A DNA stretch of 64,000 nt from an uncultured Rhodospirillales bacterium (GCA_913055735.1 CAJXKD010000002.1:310001-374000), one strand, 5' to 3'; counted from the first letter of the stretch, positions 45,179-54,118 are shown. A program made the numbers and translations. The notes: generated by a model not told the origin, from the letters alone.

Positions 45179-45832
45179 ATGGCAGAGCCGGACAGCCAGG
45201 ATATTGCGGCGCAGGAGCGGTTCGCCCGGATGAAGGCGGATTTCGACCGCCTCGGCGATGAGGCGCTCGACGCGCTGTTCCGGGAGGCGCGGACGGTGAA
45301 TGGCTGGCTCGACAAGCCGGTAAGCGATGATCAGCTTCGGGAAATTTTCGATCTAATGAAAATGGCGCCGACGAGCGCCAATATTTCACCCGCGCGCCTC
45401 GTATTCGTCCGCTCCGAGGCAGCCAAACAGCGCCTCTCACCGCATCTCTCCAGCGGCAACCGGGCGAAAACCATGGCCGCCCCGGCCTGCGCAATTATTG
45501 CCACCGATTACGAGTTCTACGACCATCTGGGGTACTTGTTTCCCCACGAGCCGAGTGCCGCCTCCTGGTTCAAGACCAGCGACGAGGCCATCCATGACAA
45601 TGCCTTCCGCAACAGCTCCCTGCAGGGGGCTTATTTTATCCTGGCGGCGCGGGCCGTCGGGCTCGATGCCGGGCCCATGTCGGGCTTCAAGAACGAAGGC
45701 GTGGACGCAGAATTCTTCGCTGGCACCCGCATTCGGTCCAATTTCCTGTGTACCGTCGGGTATGGTGATCCCAAATCGATCTTCAAACGCAGCCCCCGCT
45801 TCGATTTCGAGACGGCCTGCGAGATTCTTTAG
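45179..45832 (+). CDS. Nitroreductase family protein, RutE/HadB type
   Basis: 217-residue FMN-dependent oxidoreductase close to malonic semialdehyde reductase RutE (FREARTVNGWLDKPVSD, MKMAPTSANISPAR, GAYFILAARAVGLDAGPMSGF). RutE acts in pyrimidine ring degradation, but no other rut gene is here, so the name points to family and not pathway. The ribosome site GAGGAG is strong. It stands alone between a divergent gene and aspS. Confidence 0.87.
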   Translation: MAEPDSQDIAAQERFARMKADFDRLGDEALDALFREARTVNGWLDKPVSDDQLREIFDLMKMAPTSANISPARLVFVRSEAAKQRLSPHLSSGNRAKTMAAPACAIIATDYEFYDHLGYLFPHEPSAASWFKTSDEAIHDNAFRNSSLQGAYFILAARAVGLDAGPMSGFKNEGVDAEFFAGTRIRSNFLCTVGYGDPKSIFKRSPRFDFETACEIL

Positions 45833-45949
45833 GTACCCCGCCGCCCGGAAATGCCGTCTTGACAAAAATGGGTGGGGCGTTGTCTATGCGCCTCGCCCAC
45901 GACTAAATTATGGGCCAATTTCCGCTTCATTGACCAAACGGTGCGTCGA

Positions 45950-47767
45950 ATGTCCTCGGACCCGCTAAACCATCCCTATCGCTCCCATACCTGCGGCGAA
46001 TTGCGCCCTGCCGATGAGGGCAGCCATGTCCGTCTGTCGGGCTGGATCCATCGCAAGCGGGATCACGGCAACCTGCTGTTTATCGATCTTCGCGATCACT
46101 ACGGCCTGACCCAGTGCGTGATCGACGTGTCGAGCGATCTGTTCCCGGTGGCCGAACGTGTCCGGGCGGAAAGCGTGGTCACGGTGGAAGGGAAAGTCCT
46201 GCGCCGCACGCAAGAAACCGTGAACCCCGACCTGCCGACCGGCGAGGTCGAACTTGGGATCGAGAAGATTCACGTCGAAGCCGAGGCCGAGGTCCTGCCG
46301 ATCCAGGTGGCGGGCGACGAGGAGTTTCCGGAGGACCTGCGGCTCAAGTACCGCTTCCTCGATCTGCGGCGCGAAAGCGTGCGCAAGAACATCCTACTGC
46401 GCAGCCACGTGATTTCGTCAATCCGCCGGCGCATGACAGATGCCGGGTTTGTCGAATTCCAAACCCCGATCCTGACGGCGTCGTCGCCGGAAGGCGCGCG
46501 CGACTATCTGGTGCCGAGCCGCATCCATCCGGGCAAGTTCTATGCGTTGCCGCAGGCGCCGCAGGTGTTCAAGCAGCTGTTGATGGTCGCCGGCTTCGAC
46601 CGCTATTTCCAGATCGCACCCTGTTTCCGGGACGAGGACGCCCGCGCCGATCGCTCGCCCGGCGAGTTCTATCAGCTCGACGTGGAAATGGCTTTTTGTA
46701 CGCAAGAGGACGTGTTCAACGCGTTGGAGCCGATCCTTTGGGGCGTATTCGACGAGTTCCGGGGCGAACGCTCCGTGACCGCGGCGCCGTTCCCGCGCAT
46801 CGCGTTCAAGGACGCGATGATGAAATATGGCTCCGATAAGCCGGACCTGCGCAACCCGCTGATTATCTGCGACGTCACCGATGCCTACCGCGGTTCTAAT
46901 TTCGGTCTGTTCGCCAAGATCGCGGAAGCAGGTGGCGTGGTTCGCGCTATCCCGGCTCCCGGTGCCGGGTCAAAGCCACGCAGCTTCTTCGACAAGCTCA
47001 ACGATTGGGCGCGTGACGAAGGCCAAGGCGGTCTCGGATACATTGTTTTTGAAGGCGGCGAGGGTAAGGGACCTATCGCCCGCAACTTGGAACCGGAGCG
47101 CATCCGGTCAATCCGCGATGCGGCCGGTTTGGACGATGGCGATGCCGTCTTTTTCGTTGCCAACAAGGAAGAAAACGCAGCCGCCGAATTTGCCGGTGTC
47201 GTGCGCACCCGGGTGTGCGACGAATTGGAACTGCTGGAGCAGAACACCTTCAAGTTCTGCTGGATCGTCGACTATCCCATGTACGAATTGGACAAGAAGA
47301 CCGGCAAGATCGAGTTCAGCCACAACCCGTTTTCCATGCCGCAAGGCGGGCTTTTGGCGCTGGAAGGCGACAATCCGCTGGATGTGCTGGCCTACCAGTA
47401 CGACATCGTGTGCAACGGTGTGGAACTTTCGAGCGGGGCGATCCGGAACCACCGGCCCGACATCATGTACAAAGCCTTCGAGATCGTCGGCTATTCAAAG
47501 GAAGACGTCGAAGCCCAGTTTGGCGGCATGCTCAACGCGTTCAAATATGGCGCGCCGCCGCACGGCGGCTCGGCGCCCGGTATCGACCGTATCGTCATGC
47601 TGCTGGCGGACGAACCCAATATCCGCGAGGTTACCCTGTTCCCGATGAACCAGCAGGCACAGGACCTCATGCTCGACGCGCCGGCGCCGATCGGACCCGA
47701 GCGTTACAAAGAACTCCATATCAAGGCCGATTTGCCGAAGCCCAAGAAACGGGACGCGGCGGAGTAG
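45950..47767 (+). CDS. aspS: Aspartyl-tRNA synthetase
   Basis: Class II synthetase charging tRNA(Asp), and in many alphaproteobacteria also tRNA(Asn). The 605-residue bacterial type has an N-terminal OB-fold ([21 protein letters not shown]), motif 2 [15 protein letters not shown], the GAD insertion in the middle, and motif 3 [14 protein letters not shown]. The ATG at 45950 gives the expected N-terminus; an in-frame start at 45872 adds 26 unconserved residues. Whether gatCAB is encoded elsewhere cannot be seen. Confidence 0.96.
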   Translation: MSSDPLNHPYRSHTCGELRPADEGSHVRLSGWIHRKRDHGNLLFIDLRDHYGLTQCVIDVSSDLFPVAERVRAESVVTVEGKVLRRTQETVNPDLPTGEVELGIEKIHVEAEAEVLPIQVAGDEEFPEDLRLKYRFLDLRRESVRKNILLRSHVISSIRRRMTDAGFVEFQTPILTASSPEGARDYLVPSRIHPGKFYALPQAPQVFKQLLMVAGFDRYFQIAPCFRDEDARADRSPGEFYQLDVEMAFCTQEDVFNALEPILWGVFDEFRGERSVTAAPFPRIAFKDAMMKYGSDKPDLRNPLIICDVTDAYRGSNFGLFAKIAEAGGVVRAIPAPGAGSKPRSFFDKLNDWARDEGQGGLGYIVFEGGEGKGPIARNLEPERIRSIRDAAGLDDGDAVFFVANKEENAAAEFAGVVRTRVCDELELLEQNTFKFCWIVDYPMYELDKKTGKIEFSHNPFSMPQGGLLALEGDNPLDVLAYQYDIVCNGVELSSGAIRNHRPDIMYKAFEIVGYSKEDVEAQFGGMLNAFKYGAPPHGGSAPGIDRIVMLLADEPNIREVTLFPMNQQAQDLMLDAPAPIGPERYKELHIKADLPKPKKRDAAE

Positions 47768-47796
47768 GCTGCCCAATCGTTCGTGTGCGATGCCGG

Positions 47797-48375
47797 TTAC
47801 GGGCCGGCGAAGGCGGGCGATAACGGCAAAGTCGATAGCGCTTTGCTAGGCAATGCGTTCGGTTCGGCATTCCTACCGGTCGTGTCTCGCTGAAACTCGC
47901 TGATATCTTCCAACATCCTGACGATCTTGCGTGTCCGCTCGATAACGACGGGATCGTGGGAGAGATGCGTCTCTTCGAACGCCAATCGATCCCGCCAAAT
48001 GGCTGTATAATCGCGGGGGCGATCGGGTGCCGCTTTTTCACCGGTCAGGGCGCCGACAGTTCGATCGAAATTGTGCATAAGTTCCGGCTGAAAGGACAGT
48101 GCTGCGTATTCCTCGTCGGTGAGGAAACCTTCTTTGTGGAGCTCCCAGCTGAAATCGACCATTTGCCGGGGCGTCATCGATCTTAATTCGTAGTTGTCGG
48201 CGATGGCGGCGAGCCGCTTGTCCAGCGGTTCGACGATCCGGATATCGTCACCATCGATAATGATACGGCCGCCGATGGCTGCGGCCATGCTTGCCGCTCG
48301 GCGCTCCGCCAGGGGACGGGCAAGAGGGCCGATGAATTTTGCTCGCGAGATACGGAGGAGAGGCTCAATCCGCAC
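47797..48375 (-). CDS. Conserved-looking protein of unknown function
   Basis: 192 residues, mostly charged and predicted helical, with no family I recognise. It begins MRIEPLLRISRAKF and contains IIIDGDDIRIVEPLDKR and RTRKIVRMLEDISEF. No signal peptide, membrane segment or cysteine pair is visible. Its start overlaps the end of the diguanylate cyclase gene by 11 bases, so it is very likely translated from the same mRNA and may act with c-di-GMP signalling; that link rests on position alone. Confidence 0.6.
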   Translation of the reverse strand: MRIEPLLRISRAKFIGPLARPLAERRAASMAAAIGGRIIIDGDDIRIVEPLDKRLAAIADNYELRSMTPRQMVDFSWELHKEGFLTDEEYAALSFQPELMHNFDRTVGALTGEKAAPDRPRDYTAIWRDRLAFEETHLSHDPVVIERTRKIVRMLEDISEFQRDTTGRNAEPNALPSKALSTLPLSPAFAGP

Positions 48376-49132
48376 GCAGGTCTTCCACGGTAGCTGACTC
48401 GGAATCGATTTTAGGCGGCCGTCCGCCGTCCTTTGGGCATTTGATTTTCTTGATCCGATACATGGCGGCGTCGGCGCGTTGTAGAACTTTGTTCGCGGTA
48501 TCGTTGGGACCGAATGCTTGGAAACCGAGGCTGGCGCTCAATGCCAGCATACGGCCATTCCATTGTGCAAACGCGTTGTTGAGTTGGCGGTTCAGCTCTT
48601 CGGCACGCACGAGACCTTGCGACCGGCTTGCCCCCGCAAGCAACACGGCGAACTCGTCACCGCCCATACGGGCGACAACGTCTGATTCGCGAATATTGTC
48701 CTGAAGGATCTGCGCTACCCGGCACAGCACTTCATCGCCGGCGGCGTGGCCGTAGGTGTCGTTGACGAGCTTGAAGCCGTCCAAATCCACCATGACAAGC
48801 ACGCCATGCTCACCCGAGCGGCGATGCGTGGCCATGGTGCGGTTGAGCTCGTATTCGAAGCCACGCCGGTTGAAAATGCCCGTCAGCGGGTCGCGGGTGG
48901 CGAGGCTGCGCATTTCCGCGACCTGGGTTGCAAGCTCGGTTAACTGTGTATCGGTCTTGTCGGCGAATAACCGCAGTTGGCCGAGAGCGCGGCGCATTTC
49001 ATCGCATGCGATTTCCACGTCCACAAACGCGCCACCATCGGCCGTCATCGCCGTATCGATGAGATCGGCCAGCCTATCAAGGATCGAATGGATGTCACCC
49101 TTCATCCCTAATTTTTTATCAATGGTATTCAT
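48365..49132 (-). CDS. GGDEF diguanylate cyclase
   Basis: 255-residue soluble protein that should make c-di-GMP. The N-terminal 85 residues are helical and may form a coiled coil (LFADKTDTQLTELATQVAEM). The GGDEF domain begins at ATRDPLTGIFNRRGFEYEL; the active site is MGGDEFAVLL, with an RxxD inhibitory site (RESD) exactly five residues upstream, so product inhibition is expected. The ATG at 49132 with GGAAG upstream is preferred over an in-frame start at 49225. The unknown gene downstream overlaps it by 11 bases. Confidence 0.88.
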   Translation of the reverse strand: MNTIDKKLGMKGDIHSILDRLADLIDTAMTADGGAFVDVEIACDEMRRALGQLRLFADKTDTQLTELATQVAEMRSLATRDPLTGIFNRRGFEYELNRTMATHRRSGEHGVLVMVDLDGFKLVNDTYGHAAGDEVLCRVAQILQDNIRESDVVARMGGDEFAVLLAGASRSQGLVRAEELNRQLNNAFAQWNGRMLALSASLGFQAFGPNDTANKVLQRADAAMYRIKKIKCPKDGGRPPKIDSESATVEDLRAD

Positions 49133-49399
49133 CTGTCTTCCAGACGGTAGCCGCGTGGCGTTACGGCTGCATTGACGCAAGGGGCGTGCCATCCCGAAGT
49201 GTGAGAAAACCAATGGTTTCTTCATTTCTTAATGGGCAACATGAGGACGACCCGGCAAAATGTGCCGATCGGTGTTCTGCGCCATCTTTCGCGAGGGTAT
49301 CTCAGCTATCGGCAACGTGAATGCATCCGCGATTTTGGTCATTTGAGGGACGCCATGCTTCCGGTACAGTCGGTTTCGAGTAGGAGTGGTGCGGTTGAC

Positions 49400-50215
49400 A
49401 TGACGGCACAGAAAATTAGGTCTCGCCGATGGGCATCCAAAACGGTTGCCGGCGGCTTGATTGCGGCCCTGGTTTCAAACGTAGTGTCAGGGGCGGCCTT
49501 CGGGGCCGAACTGGTTCAACATCGCGCGACCTACTCGATGTTCCTTGCCAAGTCGGGTGGAACGGCGGCGATCGTCGGCGCCCGTGGCGCCATGCTCTAT
49601 GATTTCAAGGATACCTGCGACGGCTGGGGAATGGATACCAAGGTCTATCTTCGGCTGAGGTACGCCCAAGGACCAGAGGTCGAAAACGTCCGGACCATGT
49701 CGACCTGGGAGGCAAAAGACGGTTCCGGTTTCCGGTTTCGTGTCGAAGAATCCGGGGCCGGCGAAAAAGTTCAGGAAATAAAAGGCGTCGCTGTCGCCGA
49801 ACAGAATAGCGGGATCGCCGAGTTTACTGCCCCACGGGCTTTTACGGCGGACCTGCCTGTAAAGACCATTTTCCCGTCGGCTCACCTGAGGGCGCTTATC
49901 GACACTGCGCAGGCGGGGAAGACTCATCTCGGCCGCGTTCTGTTTGATGGGGCAAGTCTGGATAACCCGTTTCTGGTGAGCGCGTTGATTCATCCGCTGG
50001 AAGGGGAGAGTGCGGCCGAAACGGAAGCTCACCCCAAGTGGCGCGCACGTATGGCTTACTATCCGACACGCGACAAAACCGAAACGCCGTCGTTTGAGCT
50101 TGTTGTCGATTTCGATGAGACAGGCATCGTCTATCGCGTCGTGCAGGATTTCGACGATTACGTCATCGAGGCGCGGATCGACAAATTCGAACGATTGCCA
50201 CCGCCCAATTGCTGA
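49400..50215 (+). CDS. eipB: Cell-envelope integrity protein EipB (DUF1849)
   Basis: 271-residue periplasmic protein of the DUF1849 family. Brucella EipB is a beta-spiral protein needed for envelope integrity, with a disulfide between a Cys in a KDxCDGW motif and the C-terminal Cys. Both are here: Cys73 in YDFKDTCDGW and Cys271, the last residue (PPPNC). The signal peptide is clear (basic RSRR, then AGGLIAALVSNVVSGAAFGA). The ATG at 49400 suits it; in-frame starts at 49355 and 49232 are less likely. It is convergent with dinB, six bases away. Confidence 0.88.
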   Translation: MTAQKIRSRRWASKTVAGGLIAALVSNVVSGAAFGAELVQHRATYSMFLAKSGGTAAIVGARGAMLYDFKDTCDGWGMDTKVYLRLRYAQGPEVENVRTMSTWEAKDGSGFRFRVEESGAGEKVQEIKGVAVAEQNSGIAEFTAPRAFTADLPVKTIFPSAHLRALIDTAQAGKTHLGRVLFDGASLDNPFLVSALIHPLEGESAAETEAHPKWRARMAYYPTRDKTETPSFELVVDFDETGIVYRVVQDFDDYVIEARIDKFERLPPPNC

Positions 50216-50221
50216 CCAGGC

Positions 50222-51517
50222 TCAGTCTTTGATCAGCGATCGGCCCCGCCGAATCGCGGGGGTGCCGAATTTCATCCGCACCATATCGATGGCGCTTTCC
50301 ACCCGCGAAATGGATTGAACGCGGGTATCGATCAAGGAGGGCCGGTCCGCGGCGTCGGCGTCGCACAGCTTGGCCGCGCCAATGCCGATCAGCCGGTATG
50401 ACGGACCATCGGCAAGTTCCTTGACCAATGGCGTGGCGGCATCGAAGAGGATTTGCGCGAGCTGCGTCGGCTGATCCAGTTGCCGCGACCGGGTAATGAT
50501 CCGGAACTTCGAGGTTTTCATCTTCAAGGTGATGCCGCCGGCAGCGAGGCCTTGCTTCTTCAGGCGGCGCGCGACTTCCTCGCACAGCGGCCACAACCGC
50601 CGTTCAAGCCTGTCGGCATCCCGGATGTCCTGCGCGAACGTCGTTTCCGAAGAGATGCTTTTGGTGGCGCGGCCCTCGCCGACGCGTCGGTTGTCCTCGC
50701 CCCGCGACAAGTGTGCGAGACGCGCTCCGATTTTGCCGTAGCGGGCGACAAGCTCCCGTTCATCGAGACGGCGCAATTGTCCGATGGTTTTCAGACCGTC
50801 CCGGTCGAGACGCTGACACAGGCTCTTGCCGACGCCCCAGATGGCGGAAACCGGGCGCGGTGTCAGGAACGCGATCGCTTCGGTGCGTCCGATGATAGCG
50901 AAGCCGCGCGGTTTATCGAGGTCGGAGGCCATTTTTGCGAGGAACTTGTTGTAGCTCAGGCCGACCGAGGCTGTGACGCCGGTCTCCGTCTCGATCCGTT
51001 TGATCAGCTTGATCAAGGTTTGCGCCGGGCTGCTGTGGTGAAGCGTTTCTGTTCCGCCGAGGTCTAGGAAAGCTTCGTCAATGGAGATGGATTCGACGGC
51101 CGGGGTCGTGTCCCGCATCATTGCTTTGATCTCGCCACCGATGCGCTGGTATTTTTCCATATTCGGCCGGATGACGACGGCGTCGGGGCAAGCTTTCAAA
51201 GCCTGAAACATAGGCATGGCGGAACGTACGCCCCGGGTTCGCGCGATATAGCAACAAGCGGATACCACGCCCCGCCGGCCTCCACCGACGATGACCGGTT
51301 TGTTGGTGAGTTCGGGATTGTCCCGTTTCTCCACCGATGCATAGAAGGCGTCGCAATCGATATGCGCGATAGAGAGGCCCATTAATTCTGGGTGGGAAAT
51401 CAGCCGTGGCGAGCCGCAAGACGAACAGCGCCGCTCGCCGGCCGGCACAGTGGCCGCACAGTCCCGGCAAAGGGTCCGCGCGACGCCAGAGACTTCTTGA
51501 TCGGAGAATTCAGTCAT
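50222..51517 (-). CDS. dinB: DNA polymerase IV with N-terminal zinc ribbon
   Basis: Y-family translesion polymerase. The 431-residue protein has a Cys4 zinc ribbon (Cys17, 20, 31, 34) before the palm, a fusion common in alphaproteobacterial DinB. Catalytic acidic residues are in SIAHIDCDAFYASVEKR and SISIDEAFLDL; VGLSYNKFLAKMASDLDKPRG is typical. The start at 51517 overlaps the end of the ROK kinase gene by eight bases. The open frame continues to 52006, but that part is antisense-free shadow of the kinase and is excluded. It is controlled with the kinase, probably by LexA. Confidence 0.93.
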   Translation of the reverse strand: MTEFSDQEVSGVARTLCRDCAATVPAGERRCSSCGSPRLISHPELMGLSIAHIDCDAFYASVEKRDNPELTNKPVIVGGGRRGVVSACCYIARTRGVRSAMPMFQALKACPDAVVIRPNMEKYQRIGGEIKAMMRDTTPAVESISIDEAFLDLGGTETLHHSSPAQTLIKLIKRIETETGVTASVGLSYNKFLAKMASDLDKPRGFAIIGRTEAIAFLTPRPVSAIWGVGKSLCQRLDRDGLKTIGQLRRLDERELVARYGKIGARLAHLSRGEDNRRVGEGRATKSISSETTFAQDIRDADRLERRLWPLCEEVARRLKKQGLAAGGITLKMKTSKFRIITRSRQLDQPTQLAQILFDAATPLVKELADGPSYRLIGIGAAKLCDADAADRPSLIDTRVQSISRVESAIDMVRMKFGTPAIRRGRSLIKD

Positions 51518-52457
51518 TGTTGCCTGCTCCGATACCGGCGCTGTCCGGCCACAGCCAGGCGGCACCGCGGACGCCGCTGGAGTCTCCGTGACGATTTGGC
51601 CGTAAGTGCGTTTGGACGTGGTCGCTAAAAATCCATTGGTGCCACTTCCCCGGGACGAGATCGTAGAGGGTGGAAATATTCGAGAGACCGCCGCCAAGGA
51701 CAATAACATCGGGATCAACGATGTTGATGACCGAAGCGAGTCCGCGGGCCAGCCGGTCTGCATACAGAACGATGGATTCTTCTGCTTTTGCGTCGCCTGA
51801 TTTGGCGGCGCTCGCGATTTCGGCGGCGGAAATGGGCGTGGCCGGGTCGCCGAAAATGCCGGTGCAGATCTCCGCGTAGGTCCGTCGCAGGCCGTCGCCG
51901 CAAAGAAATGTTTCGATGCAGCCTCTTTGTCCGCAATAGCAGGCGACGCCCGGCTGCTCGGCGCCGGTGGCCCAGGGAAGGGGATTGTGTCCCCATTCGC
52001 CGCCAATGGCGTTTACGCCGGTGAGTGGGGCGCCATCGACGACGATACCGCCGCCGACCCCCGAACCGAGGATAACACCGAAAACGACGCCGACGCCGGT
52101 ACCGGCGCCGTCAGTAGCCTCCGACAATGCAAAGCAATTGGCGTCGTTGGCCAGTCGGACCGGGCGTTCCAAGGTTGCCGATAGATCTTTGTCCAGAGTG
52201 TGGCCGATCAACCACGTGGAATTGGCGTTTTTGATCTTTCCGGTTTGCGATGACAGGGTCCCCGGGATGCCGACGCCGACCGATCCTTTGGTGCCTACCT
52301 GCCGCTCCAAATCGAGAACCAATCCAACGACCGCTTGGACCGTGCGGGCGTAATCTCCCCTCGGTGCAGGGATGCGTTTGCGGGCACGTTCCTCGCCGCC
52401 GCTGTCGAGAGCGATCCCTTCTATCTTGCTGCCGCCGAGATCGATGCCGATCCGCAT
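51510..52457 (-). CDS. ROK family sugar kinase
   Basis: 315-residue sugar kinase, similar to fructokinase (Mak) and N-acetylglucosamine kinase. ATP motif GIDLGGSKIEGIAL starts at residue 4; the catalytic Asp is in LANDANCFALSEA; the zinc-binding ROK motif is GHNPLPW followed by CYCGQRGCIETF. The sugar cannot be fixed. It is first in a two-gene operon with dinB (8-base overlap), an unusual partnership, and a LexA-type box lies 8-22 bases before its ATG. Confidence 0.88.
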   Translation of the reverse strand: MRIGIDLGGSKIEGIALDSGGEERARKRIPAPRGDYARTVQAVVGLVLDLERQVGTKGSVGVGIPGTLSSQTGKIKNANSTWLIGHTLDKDLSATLERPVRLANDANCFALSEATDGAGTGVGVVFGVILGSGVGGGIVVDGAPLTGVNAIGGEWGHNPLPWATGAEQPGVACYCGQRGCIETFLCGDGLRRTYAEICTGIFGDPATPISAAEIASAAKSGDAKAEESIVLYADRLARGLASVINIVDPDVIVLGGGLSNISTLYDLVPGKWHQWIFSDHVQTHLRPNRHGDSSGVRGAAWLWPDSAGIGAGNND

Positions 52458-52464
52458 GCTATTC

Positions 52465-52479
52465 GTTCCTGAGTTGTTC
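52465..52479 (-). promoter_or_regulatory. LexA (SOS) box, alphaproteobacterial type
   Basis: Exact GTTC-N7-GTTC on the plus strand (GAAC-N7-GAAC read with the operon) lies just before the ROK kinase ATG, overlapping its ribosome-binding region. This is the direct-repeat LexA site known in Rhizobium, Caulobacter and relatives. With dinB as second gene, SOS control is the simplest reading. Confidence 0.7.
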
Positions 52480-52504
52480 TCCCTCCGGAGTTGATTGTCG
52501 CGCC

Positions 52505-52533
52505 AAATAAAAGGCCACGCAATACGCGTGGCC
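52505..52533 (-). terminator. Intrinsic terminator of the small gene at 52596-52826
   Basis: On the minus strand an 8-bp stem (GGCCACGC with GCGTGGCC, loop GTATT) is followed directly by TTTTATTT. It lies 60 bases after the stop codon of the small gene and before the LexA box, so it separates the small gene from the kinase-dinB operon. Confidence 0.85.
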
Positions 52534-52595
52534 GTTTGCCATGTGGCGCAAATCGACTTTGCACCGATCGAACAGATTGTGTTGAGGAGGGACGG

Positions 52596-52826
52596 TTAGG
52601 TGATGTCGTCGTAATGGTCTACGGGGCGAAACTCTCCCCGAATGAATCTGGCATCGGGAAAGCTGGGGCGCTCAGACGCGCGGGACATTTCTCTGATCTC
52701 GACGATCCGGCTGTTACGGAGGCGAAGCTCCGCAATCTGTCTTGCGGCCGATGAGCTTGGTGCCGACACCGTTTCGACCTTCAAATCCTTCGAGGCGCCG
52801 TTTTCCCTGTAGTAGACCGTGTACAT
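52596..52826 (-). CDS. Small unknown protein (76 aa)
   Basis: I do not recognise a family. The product MYTVYYRENGASKDLK... is hydrophilic, with an N-terminal beta-strand-like stretch, then SSSAARQIAELRLRNSRIVEIREM, a probable helix-strand. No signal peptide or membrane segment. Reasons to believe it is real: GGAG eight bases before the ATG, a good intrinsic terminator downstream, and a possible promoter about 100 bases upstream. An in-frame GTG at 52835 is possible. Its ribosome site can be paired in a hairpin. Confidence 0.65.
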   Translation of the reverse strand: MYTVYYRENGASKDLKVETVSAPSSSAARQIAELRLRNSRIVEIREMSRASERPSFPDARFIRGEFRPVDHYDDIT

Positions 52827-52831
52827 CTCTC

Positions 52832-52867
52832 GCACTCCAACAGCATCGTTTTCCCTCCCGGGAGTGC
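52832..52867 (-). promoter_or_regulatory. 5'-UTR hairpin covering the ribosome site of the small gene
   Basis: GCACTCC (52867-52861) can pair with GGAGTGC (52838-52832), seven base pairs with a 22-base loop. The GGAG in the 3' arm is the Shine-Dalgarno eight bases before the ATG at 52826, so folding would block translation. The loop includes a CCCGGG that could form a competing structure. Confidence 0.4.
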
Positions 52868-52925
52868 CGAGGCCGACAACAATTTTTCCGTTGCGGCGCC
52901 CGTTTGTTTTATTTGTTGCGAAGGA

Positions 52926-52954
52926 TTGTTAGACAATAGATGTAGTCGGGTCAA
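52926..52954 (-). promoter_or_regulatory. Candidate promoter of the small gene
   Basis: On the minus strand TTGACC and TAACAA are separated by 17 bases. The -35 is good, the -10 is weak. It would give a leader of roughly 95 bases that contains the hairpin described above. Confidence 0.35.
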
Positions 52955-53238
52955 CGGGGTGAATACGACATATAGGTATAATTACTATATATTGTGATAT
53001 AAAAGACTCACTCTAGTAGCACCCAATTCTTTCCTTCCCACCTAATCCCGCCGCATCATTGCGCGCTTACCTTATGCGGTCGGCCTCGGACGTGGACGCC
53101 GGGTAGGGGAACGAGTGCCCTATCATGAACCGGCATTCACTTAATCAAATATCCACGCATTTGCGCTACATTTCCTTAGTAACAGAAAATAAATAAAGAT
53201 CACAAATTTATTTAGTTGAGATGTCAGTTCTTCGTGAT

Positions 53239-53256
53239 AACGATTTTGAAATCGTT
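53239..53256. repeat. 18-bp inverted repeat, possible operator
   Basis: AACGATTT and its exact complement AAATCGTT, separated by two bases, lie in the AT-rich upstream region of the gene starting at 53365. The size and symmetry suit a dimeric helix-turn-helix regulator. Confidence 0.45.
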
Positions 53257-53364
53257 TGAACGTATGAATAAAGACAGAAGTAAATAGTTTTAAAAAAGTA
53301 AAAATTAGAGTCACCAGGCGCGGGCTTCCGTCAAAACCAGGTTTGAGGCACTCGGACGAACATC

Positions 53365-54102
53365 ATGACCGACCGTTTCGGTTTGACTCAATCCGGCTTG
53401 AAGCTAGCGTTGCAACTCAAGCAATCCTATGCAGCTAAGCAGCCGCTAATACTGCTCGACGAGTCGCATCGGCTTCTGATGCCGGAACACCTGCTGAATC
53501 CTCAGATCGACCTGCAGACATTTGAAGATCCGATGCCGCTCGCCATTGTGGCGGTTCGCGATCCGGACTCGCCGATGTCTATCGCAGCCGCCGTACGCAT
53601 GGCGCCCAAGGCGCGCGACCGGCAGCTGGTCTCCAATCTTTTTGAAATGTTGGGTGAGACCTCCAAACATTCGGTTGTCCGGAAATGCATCGATCTCGTA
53701 ACCGAGCACGATTTCGATCCGGAGGTTGTCAACAGGGTGCGGCGAAGCGCGTCTCGTTTCGTCAATATGAGCCGCAAGCAATACATGGATGCTCTCAAGC
53801 GCAATTTACGGGCGCTTATGGAAGGGACGATGGAGCCGAGATGCTTCGTTGACGACTTTTTCGAGCTTTCCGAGGCGGGCAACCTGCGTTTGGATATCCG
53901 TAAGCGGCTGGTGATGGGGATTCTGACATCCGAATCCGTTCGACCGTCGATCAAATTCCTGTTTCTGGAAAACCTGGTTCGGCTGCCCGAGGCGCTTCGT
54001 GTCGAGATCATAACGGATGTCCTACGCACGCCGGACACCCGGAACCTCAGCGTCATAAAACAAGAGCTGCTCTGGATAAAGCGCGAAGCGAGCGTCCACT
54101 GA
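53365..54102 (+). CDS. Unknown helical protein (245 aa)
   Basis: No recognised family. The sequence is mostly charged and helix-prone, in repeated amphipathic units (for example SRKQYMDALKRNLRALMEG and SIKFLFLENLVRLPEALRVE), which resembles an alpha-helical repeat or adaptor fold. There is no signal peptide, membrane segment or enzyme motif. An ATG with the GC content of a normal host gene follows the AT-rich region. It is convergent with the ArsR gene, 16 bases away, and appears monocistronic. Confidence 0.7.
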   Translation: MTDRFGLTQSGLKLALQLKQSYAAKQPLILLDESHRLLMPEHLLNPQIDLQTFEDPMPLAIVAVRDPDSPMSIAAAVRMAPKARDRQLVSNLFEMLGETSKHSVVRKCIDLVTEHDFDPEVVNRVRRSASRFVNMSRKQYMDALKRNLRALMEGTMEPRCFVDDFFELSEAGNLRLDIRKRLVMGILTSESVRPSIKFLFLENLVRLPEALRVEIITDVLRTPDTRNLSVIKQELLWIKREASVH

Positions 54103-54118
54103 GTGTAGAGATGGGCGT

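Larger units (their letters stand above)
52827..53364. other. 538-base AT-rich intergenic region
   Basis: The longest gap in the window and clearly AT-richer than anything else here, especially 52965-53010 and 53160-53320. Besides the small gene's leader it holds two inverted repeats: AAATAAAT/ATTTATTT at 53187-53113 plus-strand span 53187-53213 (loop 11), and AACGATTT-TG-AAATCGTT at 53239-53256, 109 bases before the next gene's start. No ORF in it looks real. It probably carries regulatory sites for the gene at 53365; low GC could also mark binding by a nucleoid protein or acquired DNA. Confidence 0.5.

Noticed and set aside
51518..52006. N-terminal extension of dinB
   Set aside because: Lies out of frame over the ROK kinase; DinB with its zinc ribbon already starts at the ATG at 51517.
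52840..53364. AT-rich gap as a prophage or IS remnant
   Set aside because: No transposase or integrase fragment, no terminal repeats or target duplication visible; only composition differs.
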